A DNA stretch of 64,000 nucleotides from Mycobacterium spongiae (GCF_018278905.1 NZ_CP046600.1:5456001-5520000); one strand, 5' to 3'. Counted from the first letter of the stretch, positions 34,971 to 46,533 are shown. Numbers and translations are program-made. Notes: generated from the letters alone by a model not told the origin.

Positions 34971-36437
34971 TTATCGAAGCGGTGCGGCTGTCGGCGTGAT
35001 CGGAGCCGGCAATGCGCTTGCACCCATAAGATACCGGTCCACGCCCGCTGCCGCTGCCCGGCCCTCCGCGATCGCCCACACGATCAAGGACTGGCCCCGG
35101 CCCATATCCCCGGCAACGAACACACCGGGAACGCTGGTGTCGAAATCGTCGCCGCGGGCGACGTTACCGCGGTCGGTGAACTCCACGCCGAGGTCAGTGA
35201 GTAGGCCCGGCTTTTCCGGGCCTACGAATCCCATCGCCAGCAACACCAGATCGGCCTCAAGCTCGAAATCAGATCCCTCGACCTTGACGAACGTGCCGTC
35301 TTGCATCGTCACTTCGTGCACCTTGAGCGAGCGCACGCGGCCATCCTGACCGACGAACTCCTCGGTGTTGACCGAGAAGACCCGCTCGCCGCCTTCCTCG
35401 TGCGCCGCCGAGATGCGGTACATCAACGGATAGGTTGGCCACGGGGTCGAGGCCGCACGACTGTCCGGTGGGCGGGGCATGATTTCGAATTGGTGGATGT
35501 TCGCCGCGCCTTGGCGATGCGCGGTGCCCAAGCAGTCGGCCCCGGTGTCGCCGCCGCCGATGATCACGACCTTCTTGTCTTTCGCGGTGATCGGCGGCTC
35601 ACCGTTGGCATCGAGAACGTCGTCGCCCTCCTGCGCCCGGTTCGCCCACGGCAGGTACTCCATGGCCTGGTGGATACCGTCGAGATCCCGGCCGGGTATG
35701 GGTAGGTCGCGCCACGCGGTGGCACCGCCGGCTAGCACCACCGCATCGAAATTCGCACGCAGCTCTTCGGCACCGATGTCGACACCGACGTTGACGCTGG
35801 CCCGGAATTCGGTGCCCTCGGCGCGCATCTGCTCCAGCCGCCGGTCCAGAACGCTCTTTTCCATCTTGAACTCTGGGATGCCGTATCGCAGCAGCCCGCC
35901 AATGCGATCGTCGCGCTCGAAGACCGTCACGGCGTGACCGGCGCGTGTCAGCTGTTGGGCGGCAGCCAGACCCGCCGGACCCGAACCGACCACGGCGACC
36001 GTCTTTCCTGTCAGCTGTTGCGGCGGCAGCGGCTGCACCCAGCCTTCGGCAACGGCCCGGTCGATGATCTCCAGCTCGATTTGCTTGATCGTCACTGGAT
36101 CTTGGTTGATACCGAGTACACATGCCGGCTCGCACGGCGCCGGGCAGAGTCGACCGGTGAAGTCGGGAAAATTGTTGGTGGCGTGCAGCCGTTCGATCGC
36201 ATCGCGCCAGCGGTCCCTACGCACCAAGTCGTTCCACTCAGGAATCAAATTGCCCAGCGGGCATCCATGGTGGCAGAAAGGAACTCCACAGTCCATGCAT
36301 CGCGTCGCCTGCTCACGCAAGGTCTCGTTGTCAAACTCCTCATACACTTCGTTCCAGTCGCGTAACCGCAGCGGAACGGGACGCCGCTTGGGCAATTCCC
36401 GGTGTGTGTACTTGAGGAAGCCGGTCGGGTCAGCCAT
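34971..36437 (-). CDS. gltD: Glutamate synthase small subunit (NADPH-GOGAT beta)
   Basis: 488 residues, the M. tuberculosis length. It supplies electrons from NADPH to the large subunit through FAD and two [4Fe-4S] clusters. The clusters' Cys are in [18 protein letters not shown] and [14 protein letters not shown]. The FAD site is [15 protein letters not shown] and the NADPH site [14 protein letters not shown]. The ATG at 36437 overlaps the end of gltB by 8 bases, so the two are translationally coupled. The upstream 14 codons of the longer frame lie inside gltB and are rejected. Confidence 0.97.
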   Translation of the reverse strand: MADPTGFLKYTHRELPKRRPVPLRLRDWNEVYEEFDNETLREQATRCMDCGVPFCHHGCPLGNLIPEWNDLVRRDRWRDAIERLHATNNFPDFTGRLCPAPCEPACVLGINQDPVTIKQIELEIIDRAVAEGWVQPLPPQQLTGKTVAVVGSGPAGLAAAQQLTRAGHAVTVFERDDRIGGLLRYGIPEFKMEKSVLDRRLEQMRAEGTEFRASVNVGVDIGAEELRANFDAVVLAGGATAWRDLPIPGRDLDGIHQAMEYLPWANRAQEGDDVLDANGEPPITAKDKKVVIIGGGDTGADCLGTAHRQGAANIHQFEIMPRPPDSRAASTPWPTYPLMYRISAAHEEGGERVFSVNTEEFVGQDGRVRSLKVHEVTMQDGTFVKVEGSDFELEADLVLLAMGFVGPEKPGLLTDLGVEFTDRGNVARGDDFDTSVPGVFVAGDMGRGQSLIVWAIAEGRAAAAGVDRYLMGASALPAPITPTAAPLR

Positions 36438-39400
36438 GCGCGGCCGCCATGATCGCCTTATCGACATCCACGCCGTCACGTTCGGCCTCGGCGATCGCCT
36501 GTAGCACCCGCTTGTAATCGCGCGGCATCACCTTGATGAAGTGCCGTTGCTGCGTCGTCCAGTCAGCCAGGACCCGTTGCCCGACAGCTGAATCCGTCGC
36601 ATCGACATGTGCCTGAATAAAGCCGTGCAAGAAGTCCGCATCGTCGTCGTCGAGGGTTTCTACATCAACCATCTCGGTGTTGAGGTTCTCCGGTAGTTCG
36701 CCATCAGGGTCGTACACATAGGCCACTCCGCCCGACATTCCGGCCGCGAAGTTCCGGCCCGTACGGCCCAGGATGACAACGCGACCGCCCGTCATGTACT
36801 CGCAACCGTGATCACCCACCCCTTCGACCACAGCATGGGCACCGGAGTTGCGGACCGCGAACCTCTCGCCGACCACACCGCGCAAGAAAACTTCACCACT
36901 GGTGGCGCCGAACAAGATAACGTTACCGCCGATAATGTTGTCCTCGGCGACATAATCCTGCGGTGCATTATCCGACGGCCGCACCACAATTCGGCCACCG
37001 GACAGCCCCTTGCCGACATAGTCGTTCGCATCGCCGTAGATACGCAGCGTAATCCCTTTGGGCACAAAGGCACCGAAGCTGTTGCCCGCCGACCCATCGA
37101 AGGTGATATCGATCGTGCCGTCCGGCAGCCCCTGGCCGCCATAGGCTTTCGTTAGCTCGTGACCGAGCATGGTGCCCACTGTTCGGTTGACGTTACTGAT
37201 GTTCGTCGAAAAACGTACGGGCCTAGCGGAATCCAGCGCCTCGCGACTCATGACGATCAACTGCTGATCGAGTGCCTTGTCGAGGCCGTGATCTTGTCGC
37301 GAGCTGCAGTACAAGTCCTGGTTCATAAAGGCCGACTCCGGCTCATGCAGTACCGGTGCGAGATCCAGCCTGTGCGCTTTCCAGTGCGCTCGCGCCAGCG
37401 TGGTGTCTAACGATCCAGCCTGGCCAACGACCTCGTTGAACGTGCGGAAGCCGAGCTGTGCCATGTATTCCCGGACTTCTTCGGCGATATACATGAAGAA
37501 GTTCTCCACGAATTCGGGCTTGCCCGTGAACCGCTCCCGCAGCACTGGATTCTGGGTCGCCACCCCGACCGGGCAGGTGTCGAGGTGACAGACCCGCATC
37601 ATGATGCAGCCAGCCACCACCAGCGGTGCGGTCGCGAAACCGAACTCCTCGGCACCGAGCAGCGCGGCGACCATCACGTCGCGGCCAGTCTTGAGCTGGC
37701 CGTCGACCTGGACCACAATCCGATCGCGCAAACCGTTGAGCAGCAGTGTCTGCTGTGTCTCGGCCAGCCCCAACTCCCACGGCGCACCGGCATGCTTCAT
37801 CGACGTCAGCGGAGTCGCGCCGGTACCACCGTCATGCCCTGAGATCAGCACCACATCAGCGTGTGCCTTGGACACTCCGGCGGCTACCGTCCCCACTCCG
37901 TTCTCGGAAACCAGCTTGACATGGACCCGGGCCGACGGGTTGGCGTTCTTCAGATCGTGGATCAGCTGCGCCAAATCCTCGATGGAATAGATGTCATGGT
38001 GCGGTGGCGGCGAGATCAGTCCGACACCGGGTGTGGAGTGCCGGACTTTGGCGACCCACGGGTACACCTTGTGCCCTGGAAGTTGGCCTCCTTCGCCGGG
38101 TTTCGCACCCTGAGCCATCTTGATCTGGATGTCGGTGCAGTTGGTCAGGTAGTGCGAGGTGACACCGAACCGCGCGGAGGCAACCTGCTTGATGGCGCTG
38201 CGGCGCCAGTCGCCGTTGGGATCGTGGTCAAATCGCTTGACGTCCTCGCCGCCTTCACCACTGTTCGACCGCCCGCCGAGGCGGTTCATCGCGATGGCGA
38301 GGGCCTCGTGGGCTTCGGCGGAGATCGACCCGTAGCTCATCGCCCCGGTCGAGAAGCGTTTGACGATTTCGCTGGCGGGCTCGACCTCGTCCAATGGCAC
38401 CGGCGGACGCACGTCGGCGCGGAACTTGAGCAGTCCGCGCAGCGACGCCATGCGTTCGCTCTGGTCGTCGACCAGCCGGGTGTACTCCTTGAAGATCTTG
38501 TACTGGCCCGTTCGGGTGGAGTGCTGCAGCTTGAAAACCGTCTCGGGGTTGAACAGGTGGTACTCGCCCTCCCGGCGCCACTGGTATTCCCCGCCCACCT
38601 CGAGTTCGCGGTGCGCGCGTTCGCCGGGCTCGTCCAGGTATGCCAGCCGGTGCCGGGCGGCGACATCGGCGGCGATGTCCTCCAGAGTGATCCCGCCGGT
38701 TGCGCAGACAAGTCCGGTGAAGTATTCGTCGAGCACCTCCTGGGAAATGCCCACGGCTTGGAACAGTTGCGCACCGGTGTAGGACGCCAGCGTCGAAATT
38801 CCCATCTTCGACATGACTTTCAACACGCCCTTACCGGCGGCTTTGACGTAGTTGGTCAGTGCGGTTTCGCGGTCGATACCGGCCCCGAAGCCTTCGAAGA
38901 CACCCCGGTCGAGCATGTCGTCGATCGACTGGATTGCCAGATAGGGATTGATCGCCGCCGCCCCGAAGCCGAGCAGCATTGCCATGTGGTGGACCTCGCG
39001 GGCGTCACCGGATTCGACTACCAGACCCACGTGCGTGCGAGTCCGCTCCCGCACCAAGTGGTGGTGCACTCCCGCCACCGCCAGCAACGACGGTATGGGC
39101 GCCATCTTTTTATCGGACTCACGATCGGACAAGACGATTATCCGGGCGCCGTCGGCGATCGCCGCCGATGCCGCCGCTCGGACTTCGTCCAGCGCTACAG
39201 CCAAACCGGCGCCACCTTCAGCAACCGGGTACAGGCAGCGAATCACCTTGGACCGCATACCGTGCGGGCGGCCATTGACCTCGTCATCGGGGTTGAGGTT
39301 GACCAGCTTGGCGAGCTCGAAATTGCGCAGGATCGGTTGGGGCAACCGGATCTGGTGACAGGAGTTCGCGTCCGGGTTCAGCAAGTCACGCTCGCCGCCG

Positions 39401-41031
39401 GTGGTGCCCTGCAGGCTAGTCACCACCTCCTCCCGGATGGCGTCCAGCGGCGGGTTCGTTACTTGCGCGAACAGCTGCTGAAAGTAGTCATAGAGCATCC
39501 GCGCACGCTGCGACAGCACCGCCACGGGGGTGTCCGTGCCCATCGACCCGATCGGCTCGGCACCGGCGCGGACCATGGGCGTCACCAGTAGGTTGAGCTC
39601 CTCGTACGTATAGCCGAAAGTCAACTGGCGCAGGACAAGTCGATCGCGGCTCATCGGTATCTGCTTGCCTGCGGGCAATGCTTCGATCGGAACGAGTCCC
39701 TTGTCGAGCCAGTCGCGATAGGGTTGCTCGGCGGCTAGCTCCGCCTTGATCTCCTCATCATCGACGATGCGTCCCTGCGCCATGTCCACGAGGAACATCC
39801 GACCCGGCTGCAGCCGCATCCGGCGGACCACTGTTGACGGATCCAGGTCGAGTACACCGGCCTCGGATGCCATCACCACAAGACCATCGTCGGTGACCCA
39901 GATTCGCGACGGGCGCAGGCCATTGCGGTCGAGCACGGCGCCCACGACCACACCGTCGGTGAACGTCATCGATGCCGGGCCGTCCCAGGGCTCCATCAAC
40001 GAGGCGTGGTACTGATAAAACGCCCGCCGGCGCTCATCCATCGACTCGTGCCGCTCCCAGGCCTCGGGAATCATCATCAACACCGAGTGAGGGAGGCTTC
40101 GACCGCCGAGGTGGAGGAATTCGAGCACTTCATCGAAGCGAGCGGTGTCCGAAGCGCCGGGGGTACAAACCGGGAACAACTTCTCCACGTCAGCTCTGGA
40201 CCCGAAGATATCGGTGTCGATCAACGCTTCCCGGGCTCGCATCCAGTTCTCGTTGCCGGTAACGGTGTTGATCTCCCCGTTGTGCGCAATCCGCCGGAAA
40301 GGATGTGCAAGCGGCCAGGAAGGAAAGGTGTTGGTCGAAAACCGGGAGTGCACGATACCCAGTGCACTGGTCAACCGATCGTCTTGCAGATCAAGGTAGA
40401 ACGCTTTCAGCTGCGGGGTCGTCAGCATGCCTTTGTAGACGAAGGTCTGACCCGACAGGCTCGGAAAGTACACCGTCTCACGGCCAGGGCCATCCTGACC
40501 GGGACCCCTGGTACCAAGTTCGTGTTCGGCACGCTTGCGGACCACATAGGCGCGGCGTTCCAACACCATGCCGGACGCCCCCGCCATGAATACCTGGCGG
40601 AAGGTGGGCATCGCATCGCGCGACAGTGCGCCCAACGACGAATCGTCCGTGGGAACGTTACGCCAGCCCAGCACCCGCAGGCCCTCGGCTTCGGCGATTT
40701 TTTCCACGGCCGCGCAGGCGGCTGCGGCGTCTCTGGACGACTGCGGCAGAAACGCAATACCGGTGGCGTAGCTGCCGAGAGCGGGCAGCTCGAAATCCAC
40801 GACTTCCCGCAGGAACTGGTCGGGGACCTGAATCAGGATGCCGGCACCGTCACCACTGCGCGGTTCGGCGCCCTGGGCGCCGCGATGTTCAAGGTTGAGC
40901 AGCGCAGTGATCGCCTTGTCCACAATGTCGCGGCTACGCCGGCCGTGCATATCCACGACCATGGCGACCCCGCAGGAATCGTGTTCAAATGCGGGGTTGT
41001 ACAGCCCGACGCGCTTGGGCGCCATTCCCAC
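36430..41031 (-). CDS. gltB: Glutamate synthase large subunit (GOGAT alpha)
   Basis: 1533 residues. It makes two glutamates from glutamine and 2-oxoglutarate. The N-terminal Ntn glutaminase domain shows the catalytic Cys in [10 protein letters not shown]. The central and FMN-binding domains include [20 protein letters not shown]. The 3Fe-4S cluster Cys are in [19 protein letters not shown], and the C-terminal GXGXG beta-helix includes [10 protein letters not shown] and [25 protein letters not shown]. The start is GTG 41031 or ATG 41025; both have purine-rich leaders. Long open frames on the opposite strand across this gene are codon-bias shadows. Confidence 0.97.
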   Translation of the reverse strand: MGMAPKRVGLYNPAFEHDSCGVAMVVDMHGRRSRDIVDKAITALLNLEHRGAQGAEPRSGDGAGILIQVPDQFLREVVDFELPALGSYATGIAFLPQSSRDAAAACAAVEKIAEAEGLRVLGWRNVPTDDSSLGALSRDAMPTFRQVFMAGASGMVLERRAYVVRKRAEHELGTRGPGQDGPGRETVYFPSLSGQTFVYKGMLTTPQLKAFYLDLQDDRLTSALGIVHSRFSTNTFPSWPLAHPFRRIAHNGEINTVTGNENWMRAREALIDTDIFGSRADVEKLFPVCTPGASDTARFDEVLEFLHLGGRSLPHSVLMMIPEAWERHESMDERRRAFYQYHASLMEPWDGPASMTFTDGVVVGAVLDRNGLRPSRIWVTDDGLVVMASEAGVLDLDPSTVVRRMRLQPGRMFLVDMAQGRIVDDEEIKAELAAEQPYRDWLDKGLVPIEALPAGKQIPMSRDRLVLRQLTFGYTYEELNLLVTPMVRAGAEPIGSMGTDTPVAVLSQRARMLYDYFQQLFAQVTNPPLDAIREEVVTSLQGTTGGERDLLNPDANSCHQIRLPQPILRNFELAKLVNLNPDDEVNGRPHGMRSKVIRCLYPVAEGGAGLAVALDEVRAAASAAIADGARIIVLSDRESDKKMAPIPSLLAVAGVHHHLVRERTRTHVGLVVESGDAREVHHMAMLLGFGAAAINPYLAIQSIDDMLDRGVFEGFGAGIDRETALTNYVKAAGKGVLKVMSKMGISTLASYTGAQLFQAVGISQEVLDEYFTGLVCATGGITLEDIAADVAARHRLAYLDEPGERAHRELEVGGEYQWRREGEYHLFNPETVFKLQHSTRTGQYKIFKEYTRLVDDQSERMASLRGLLKFRADVRPPVPLDEVEPASEIVKRFSTGAMSYGSISAEAHEALAIAMNRLGGRSNSGEGGEDVKRFDHDPNGDWRRSAIKQVASARFGVTSHYLTNCTDIQIKMAQGAKPGEGGQLPGHKVYPWVAKVRHSTPGVGLISPPPHHDIYSIEDLAQLIHDLKNANPSARVHVKLVSENGVGTVAAGVSKAHADVVLISGHDGGTGATPLTSMKHAGAPWELGLAETQQTLLLNGLRDRIVVQVDGQLKTGRDVMVAALLGAEEFGFATAPLVVAGCIMMRVCHLDTCPVGVATQNPVLRERFTGKPEFVENFFMYIAEEVREYMAQLGFRTFNEVVGQAGSLDTTLARAHWKAHRLDLAPVLHEPESAFMNQDLYCSSRQDHGLDKALDQQLIVMSREALDSARPVRFSTNISNVNRTVGTMLGHELTKAYGGQGLPDGTIDITFDGSAGNSFGAFVPKGITLRIYGDANDYVGKGLSGGRIVVRPSDNAPQDYVAEDNIIGGNVILFGATSGEVFLRGVVGERFAVRNSGAHAVVEGVGDHGCEYMTGGRVVILGRTGRNFAAGMSGGVAYVYDPDGELPENLNTEMVDVETLDDDDADFLHGFIQAHVDATDSAVGQRVLADWTTQQRHFIKVMPRDYKRVLQAIAEAERDGVDVDKAIMAAAHG

Positions 41032-41788
41032 CTAACCCTTCAACAGCTTCAGTTCGGTCCCGTCAGCGGCTCCAACGGGACCGCACCCCGGAGGTCGCGG
41101 GCGTGACCCCCTCGGTCTTGTCCCTAGGCTGTCCGCCAAGCGGAGATGACCCGGCCAGGGATTCGTCCGTGCAGCGCTGAACGGTGCCCTGTAATTGGTC
41201 TCGACAAGTCGTAAAACGATATGACAGAACCCGCCTGACATGCCAACTTCCTTATAGTAACCCGCTGGTGAACACGCCCGCCTGTGCTGCGCCGCGCGAT
41301 TGCCGGTCCGCTGCTACTTGCTGATTTGCGCCCGAAACCTACCCGTGCAGGTGGCGGCCAAGCCCAGCGGCAAACCACACCAATTACTTAGGCGGGTTTG
41401 CTGGACTGGCGACCAAGCATTTCTGACGGCCGCCTGCAGCGATACGGGTGATCGTTATCCCGGAAGACCCAACCAGCGATGAACCGAGGCAACGGCAATC
41501 GAACACCAACTATGGCCGCCGTAATGTCTTGACGGCGATGGCGAGTCAGCACTCGGACAACAGCTCATCGAGTTTGCACAAAACTAATAAAAGCCTAAGA
41601 CTAGCGTGGACCATGCCGGACTCGGCACACGGCTTCCGGAGGGGAAGCACGGTGGTCAATACTGGACGGGATGCTGTTCGGCGGTCGGCGCCGGCGGTCA
41701 CACCGTGGCACTCCAACGCCGGGGAGCCCACCAGGGTCGGCCGGGGTCGGCTCTGACGCGACAATCGGTCGCTTCACCTGAGGAGCTC
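41032..41788. other. Intergenic region between gltB and the ESX-1 border
   Basis: These 757 bases separate the divergent gltB and the MinD-like gene. No frame has protein-like composition. The half nearest 41600 is relatively A/T rich (CACAAAACTAATAAAAGCC) and may hold the promoter of the downstream gene. No rRNA, tRNA or insertion sequence is seen. It marks the left border of the ESX-1 locus. Confidence 0.5.
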
Positions 41789-43153
41789 ATGAACCAACGC
41801 GATGAATTCCTGCGGGATCGTATGAGACCAGCGCAGCTCGAGCCCCCTGACGCACGCCCGCCGGATCCGCAGTCCGGTATCCCTCCGACGGTCGCGCATC
41901 AGCCCGGTCCGCCGCCGAAGCCACCCACGCCGCCACCTCCGCCTGCGACCGCTTTCGCGCCCCGACCGACGCCGGCGCCGGAACCGCCGCACCCACCACA
42001 TCCCTCTTATCCACCCGGGCCGCCGCGCCCACCCGAAGCCCCACCCGCACCACCACCGGGCGTTCTTGAAACCTCATCCCCGCCACTACCGCGCGTTCCC
42101 GAAGCTCCATCCGCGCCACCACCGCCCGTTCCCGAAGCTCCATCCGCGCCACCACCGCCCGTTCCCGAAACACCACCCGGTGAGACGCCGTTAGAGGCGC
42201 CATCCCCGCGGTCGACCGATGCCGCAATCACCCCGGCACGCAAGGGAGCGCACTCCGGCGAACGCGGTTGGCGCCCGATCGTCCAGGCATTGACATTTGG
42301 CCTTATCAACCCGCGCCCCTCGAGTGCACAACGCCAGAGGGCACAATTCGAAGCCACCATCCGCACCGCTCTGCACGGCATCCACAAGGTTGGGGTGCTC
42401 GGCAAGGGTGGCGTCGGAAAGACGTCGGTCGCCGCGAGCATCGGGTCGATCCTCGCCCAACTGCGCCTGCAGGACCGCGTCGTTGCGATCGACGCCGACA
42501 CCGCCTTTGGACGACTGAGCAGCAGAATCGATCCTCGGGCAACTGGCTCGTTCTGGGAGCTGATCGCCGACAAGAACGCACAGTCGTTCGCCGATCTGAC
42601 CGCGCGGATGGGCCGAAATTCCGCCGGACTGTACGCCTTGGCAGGCGAGCCGGCATCCGGGCCACGCCGGGTCCTCGATCCGGCGATCTACCGGGAATCG
42701 GCGCTGCGCCTGGATCGCCACTTCGCGATCTCGATCATTGACTGCGGCTCCGCAATGGACACGGCGGTCACTCAGGAAGTCCTGCGCGACGTGGACGCGC
42801 TCATCGTGGTGTCGTCACCGTGGGCCGATGGCGCCTCGGCTGCCGCCAAGACGATGGAGTGGCTTACCGATCATGACCACACCGAATTGCTGCAACGCAG
42901 CATCGTGGTGCTCAACGATTCTGATGGGCACGCCGACAAGCGCACGAAGTCGCTATTGGCTCGGGAGTTCGCCGATCAGGGACAGCCGGTCATCGAGGTC
43001 CCCTTCGACCCCCATCTGCGACCCGGCGGCGTCATTGATGTGGTGCACGAGATGGATACGGCGACGCGCGGAAAGCTCATGCAAATCGCGGCGACGATCA
43101 TCGGATACTTCGAATCCCGGCCTGCGAGTGTGCGTGACCAACCAAACCGGTAG
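41789..43153 (+). CDS. Proline-rich MinD/ParA-like ATPase, EspI paralogue, Rv3860-like
   Basis: 454 residues starting behind GAGGAG. Residues 15-140 are Pro-rich, with tandem 11-residue units such as VPEAPSAPPPP. A MinD/ParA-type P-loop domain follows: VLGKGGVGKTSVAASIGS (deviant Walker A), VVAIDADTAFGRLSS, SIIDCGSAMD and VVLNDSDG. The architecture is that of EspI, encoded inside the locus, so the two are paralogues. It probably acts as a cytosolic regulator or localiser of the secretion machine (inference from EspI). From memory Rv3860 is about 390 residues; the extra length here is in the Pro-rich region. Confidence 0.9.
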   Translation: MNQRDEFLRDRMRPAQLEPPDARPPDPQSGIPPTVAHQPGPPPKPPTPPPPPATAFAPRPTPAPEPPHPPHPSYPPGPPRPPEAPPAPPPGVLETSSPPLPRVPEAPSAPPPPVPEAPSAPPPPVPETPPGETPLEAPSPRSTDAAITPARKGAHSGERGWRPIVQALTFGLINPRPSSAQRQRAQFEATIRTALHGIHKVGVLGKGGVGKTSVAASIGSILAQLRLQDRVVAIDADTAFGRLSSRIDPRATGSFWELIADKNAQSFADLTARMGRNSAGLYALAGEPASGPRRVLDPAIYRESALRLDRHFAISIIDCGSAMDTAVTQEVLRDVDALIVVSSPWADGASAAAKTMEWLTDHDHTELLQRSIVVLNDSDGHADKRTKSLLAREFADQGQPVIEVPFDPHLRPGGVIDVVHEMDTATRGKLMQIAATIIGYFESRPASVRDQPNR

Positions 43154-43202
43154 GGCACCATCCGTTTTCCGATGCGAATAGACGATCGTGGGTGGCAGCG
43201 GG

Positions 43203-43493
43203 CTATGCCGATCGGGCCGTAATCCGGTGTTCGCGGACCGGGTAGCCGTTACGCTCCGCCAACGACCGCAATTGGCCCAAGGCGAATGCGCGTGCCCGGC
43301 CCGCTTCGGGGATCACCACTCCCGCCCAGAGCCCCTCAGCACCTGCTGACTCGACTGCGTCGCGAGCACACAGCCATCGGCGCGGGCAGGCCCGGCACAG
43401 CGTCTTGGCCTCTGCATCGGGCGTCGTCGTCCAACGATCGGGGTCTTGCGTGCAAACGCCTAGCGGGATCTCGTACAGAGCTGCAGTGGTCAT
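43203..43493 (-). CDS. whiB6: WhiB-family Fe-S transcription factor WhiB6
   Basis: 96 residues from the ATG at 43493; a longer frame to 43601 exists but has no family sequence. The four cluster Cys are in GVCTQDPDRW and then LCRACPRRWLC. The GLWAGVV turn and basic C-terminal tail (RSLAERNGYPVREH) bind sigma factor and DNA. WhiB6 senses redox/NO through a [4Fe-4S] cluster and activates ESX-1 genes; in M. tuberculosis it is itself under PhoP. GAGGAACGAAGAGAA precedes the start. It lies opposite in strand to the rest of the locus. Confidence 0.95.
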   Translation of the reverse strand: MTTAALYEIPLGVCTQDPDRWTTTPDAEAKTLCRACPRRWLCARDAVESAGAEGLWAGVVIPEAGRARAFALGQLRSLAERNGYPVREHRITARSA

Positions 43494-43938
43494 TTCTCTT
43501 CGTTCCTCCAGAAAGCGTTGCAGGTTGTAGCCTCCCGCTTCGGAATCGTATAGAACAAACCATTGCACTGCAACAGTTCGTGCTACGCACTGCCGACGCA
43601 TGCTACGGCTGGTGGCACCCGGCCGGCGCTGCCGTGCTGGTCACATGGCGAATGGCCGGCAAAACTGACAATAAGCTGTGTATTCACTGCCGTCCACGCC
43701 GGGGTTGGGCGACCTCCGCTAACCAGATGCCCAAGAAAGTGCTTCTGTTTACCCGGCTTCCACGTATAGTTAACCGTAGCACTAGTTCGGTTTTAGAACG
43801 TGGCTGGAAGTGATGGCGTCGCTGCAGAAACAGGGTCAGAAAGCGTAGCGGAGCTGTAGCGCTAGCTAGGTGCAACGGTTAAGATGACGGGCAGCGGAAG
43901 GCCTGTCCCAACGCTCGCGAACAAGGAATGACACGCAG
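43494..43938. promoter_or_regulatory. whiB6 / Rv3863-like divergent promoter region
   Basis: These 445 bases between divergent regulator genes contain no protein-like frame. An A/T-rich part around 43760-43800 (TATAGTTAACC and TTTTAGAAC) is the best promoter candidate. In M. tuberculosis this is where PhoP controls whiB6. I cannot point to a specific PhoP box by eye. Confidence 0.45.
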
Positions 43939-45060
43939 ATGCACAACGCAGAGCAGACTGTCGGACAAACTCCGACAGCATCGCCCAGCGGCGATGCGGC
44001 GCCCATGCTCAAGCCACTACGCAGCGTGATGACCATGGGCCGCGCGTCCCACTACGCCGTGCCGGTCGGTGATCGGCGCACCTCAAAGCCGGCCGTACGA
44101 GCGCCATTCGACGACGGACGCTGGTCGGCTGTCAATCGCAGCCCGAGCGGTATGTTCGTCGGCGGGCGACATGGGCGCTCTCTGATCGTCAGCGACAAGA
44201 CCATCGTCCGGTTCGGCTATCCCACGGGAGGCAAGGCGTTGACGTTCGAATTCGTCGGGACGTCCGATTCTGCTGAACAGCGCGCTAGGAAGCCGCGGGT
44301 CAAGCATCCAACGGCGGACGAATCGCCCGATCTGCCGACGAACACCCCAACGAGCGCGGCGGATCCCGGTTTGGTTCGGGCTGGTGCAGCCGCCGCCGCG
44401 CGCCGTCGCGAACTCGACATCAGCCAGCGCAGCCTCGCTGCCGACGGGATCATCAATGCGGGTGCACTCATTGCCTTCGAGAAGGGCCGCAGCTGGCCCC
44501 GAGAACGCACCCGGGCCAAGCTCGAAGAGGTACTGCAGTGGCCCCCCGGGACCATCGTGCGCATCCGCCAAGGTGAGTCCGCTACCAACGAAGCGATCCC
44601 CGCAACTCCGCAAGGACCTCCCCCGGACAACCCAGCATCGTTGATCGCACAAGCAGTCGCCGCGGCCGTCGACACATGCAGCTTGGCGATCGCGGCGCTG
44701 CCGGTGCCAGCGGATCCGGAATTTACCGAGCGCGCCGCGCCGATCCTTGCCGATTTGCGCCAGCTCGAGGCGATTGCCGTTCAAGCGACCCGCATCAGTC
44801 GGATTACCCCGGAACTGATCAAGGCACTGGGTGCGGTTCGCCGCCACCACGACGAATTAATGATGCTCGGAGCGACCGCTCCCGGAGCCACGCTGGCACA
44901 GCGTTTATATGCTGCCCGCAGACGAGCCAACCTTTCTACTCTGGAGACCGCACAAGCAGCCGGCGTCGCCGAAGAAATGATCGTGCGCGCGGAAGCCGAA
45001 GAGCCTTTACCGACCAACGTTGCCGAAGCGATCGAAGCGCTCATCAGTCAAATCAATTGA
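43939..45060 (+). CDS. ESX-1 border DNA-binding/FHA-like protein, Rv3863-like
   Basis: 373 residues. An FHA-like stretch near residues 65-100 (SPSGMFVGGRHGRSLIVSD) is followed by an XRE-type helix-turn-helix near 145-195 (RRRELDISQRSLAADGIIN). A second HTH-like segment is at the C-terminus (RLYAARRRANLSTLETAQAA). AACAAGGAATG lies before the start. It probably regulates the adjacent esp genes or is a phosphorylation target, but neither is shown by the sequence. It sits at the left edge of ESX-1, directly upstream of espE. Confidence 0.85.
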   Translation: MHNAEQTVGQTPTASPSGDAAPMLKPLRSVMTMGRASHYAVPVGDRRTSKPAVRAPFDDGRWSAVNRSPSGMFVGGRHGRSLIVSDKTIVRFGYPTGGKALTFEFVGTSDSAEQRARKPRVKHPTADESPDLPTNTPTSAADPGLVRAGAAAAARRRELDISQRSLAADGIINAGALIAFEKGRSWPRERTRAKLEEVLQWPPGTIVRIRQGESATNEAIPATPQGPPPDNPASLIAQAVAAAVDTCSLAIAALPVPADPEFTERAAPILADLRQLEAIAVQATRISRITPELIKALGAVRRHHDELMMLGATAPGATLAQRLYAARRRANLSTLETAQAAGVAEEMIVRAEAEEPLPTNVAEAIEALISQIN

Positions 45061-45108
45061 CGTCGACTGCGGGCGCATCCATGCGGAAGCGCGCGGGTCC
45101 AACGGTCC

Positions 45109-45128
45109 GGGGAACGTGAACGTTCCCC
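45109..45128. promoter_or_regulatory. Perfect 20-bp palindrome between Rv3863-like gene and espE
   Basis: GGGGAACGT-GA-ACGTTCCCC has two perfect 9-base arms with a 2-base centre. It lies 49 bases after the upstream stop and about 165 bases before the espE ATG. The short centre suits a dimeric regulator rather than an RNA hairpin. It is a candidate operator for espE and the genes after it. Confidence 0.6.
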
Positions 45129-45291
45129 CCGAAGTCGTGCGGTGCTGGCCACCGCGCTGGCACTCGAAAACGCCCGTCTCGCTGAAAAATTCGTGCATCG
45201 ACCCCTACCGAGGCGCTGCTAAGCTCAATGTGCAGCGCAAGACGCGGATAAAGGCAGCACATTAGAACAGCGAGGGTAAGGAACCAGGTAA

Positions 45292-46533
45292 ATGAAGGGC
45301 AGCGATCTTTGCAAGTCGACGAGTAATTTCATTTGGGGCCAGTTACTCTTGCTGGGCGAGGGCATCCCCGACCCAGGCGACATCTTCAATACGGGTTCGT
45401 CGCTGTTCAAGCAAATCGGTGACCGGATGGGGTTGGCCATTCCGGGAACCAACTGGATCGGCGATGCGGCCGAGGCTTACTTAAACCAAAACATCGCCCA
45501 GCAGCTTCGCGCGCAGGTGATGGGTGATCTCGACAAATTAACCGGCAACATGATCTCGAATCAGGCCGAGTACATCTCCAACACGCGCGACGTCTTGCGG
45601 GCAATGAAGAAGATGGTCGATGGCGTCTACAAAGCCTGCAAGGCCCTCGAGAAAGTTTGGCTCGTTGGCCACGGCCTGTCGTGGGCACTCGCAGTCCCCT
45701 CCTGCGGTTTGGCAATGGCTGTCGTTGGTGGCGCACTTCTTTATCTGACGATTATGACGGCGAGCAACGTAGCCAACCTGAAGGGAATTCTCGGCAGGCT
45801 GATCGAAATGTTGACGACGCTGCCGTCGTTCCCGGGCCTACCGAACATTCCGATCCCGGGTCTGCCCGACATCCCCTGGCCGCCCCAGCTTCCCGACCTT
45901 CCCATTCCGGGGCTACCCGACATCCCCGGCCTACCCGGGTTCGAGTGGCCTCCCACCACCGGACCTGGCCTGCCGGCCATCCCAGGACTTCCGGGCTTCC
46001 CCGAGCTCCCCGGCTTCCCCTCGCTTCCCGGCTTGCCCGGCATCCCCGGGTTCCCCGGCTTACCCGGGCTGCCCAGCGTGCCCGATATGTTCCCCGGCCT
46101 GCCGGGCCTGGGTGACCTGTTGCCGGGCGTGGGCAACTTGGGCGGTCTTCCCACCTGGACCGACTTGGCCGCCTTGCCCGACTTCTTGGGCGGCTTCGCC
46201 GGCTTGCCCGGCCTCAGCTTCGGCAACCTGCTCGGTTTCGCGGCGTTGCCCACCGTGGGTCAGGTGTCGGCGACCATGGGGCAGCTGCAACACCTCGTGG
46301 CAGCCGGCGGCGGGCCAGGCCAATTGGGCAGCATGGCCGGCCAACAGGCGCAGATGATTTCCTCGCAGGCTCAGCAGGGAGGCCAGCAGCAGGCCACTCT
46401 CGTCGACGATGTCCAGCGGGATGACCAAGAGGGCCAGGCGGGCGCAGCGGCGGGTGCGGCCGATGCCGGGCGCGCACCTATCGATACCGGCACCGGCGGC
46501 GACCAACAAACCCAGGAAGGACGCGTCCTTTAG
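45292..46533 (+). CDS. espE: ESX-1 secretion-associated protein EspE
   Basis: 413 residues. The N-terminal 170 residues are helical, with a WxG-like turn in GTNWIGDAAEAYLNQNIAQQ and a hydrophobic stretch (VPSCGLAMAVVGGALLYLTI). The centre consists of about 30 short Pro-Gly-Leu repeats (IPGLPDIPWPPQLPD, GLPGFPELPGFPSLPGLPG). The tail is Gln/Ala rich. EspE is a surface-exposed ESX-1 substrate, and with EspF is required for virulence in M. marinum. AAGGAACCAGG lies upstream of the ATG. It is the first gene of the probable espEFGH operon. Confidence 0.95.
   Translation: MKGSDLCKSTSNFIWGQLLLLGEGIPDPGDIFNTGSSLFKQIGDRMGLAIPGTNWIGDAAEAYLNQNIAQQLRAQVMGDLDKLTGNMISNQAEYISNTRDVLRAMKKMVDGVYKACKALEKVWLVGHGLSWALAVPSCGLAMAVVGGALLYLTIMTASNVANLKGILGRLIEMLTTLPSFPGLPNIPIPGLPDIPWPPQLPDLPIPGLPDIPGLPGFEWPPTTGPGLPAIPGLPGFPELPGFPSLPGLPGIPGFPGLPGLPSVPDMFPGLPGLGDLLPGVGNLGGLPTWTDLAALPDFLGGFAGLPGLSFGNLLGFAALPTVGQVSATMGQLQHLVAAGGGPGQLGSMAGQQAQMISSQAQQGGQQQATLVDDVQRDDQEGQAGAAAGAADAGRAPIDTGTGGDQQTQEGRVL

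Noticed and set aside
37861..39591. 576-codon open frame on the plus strand inside gltB
   Set aside because: It is exactly antisense to the strongly conserved gltB; the composition is that of a high-GC shadow frame, with no ribosome site or family motif.
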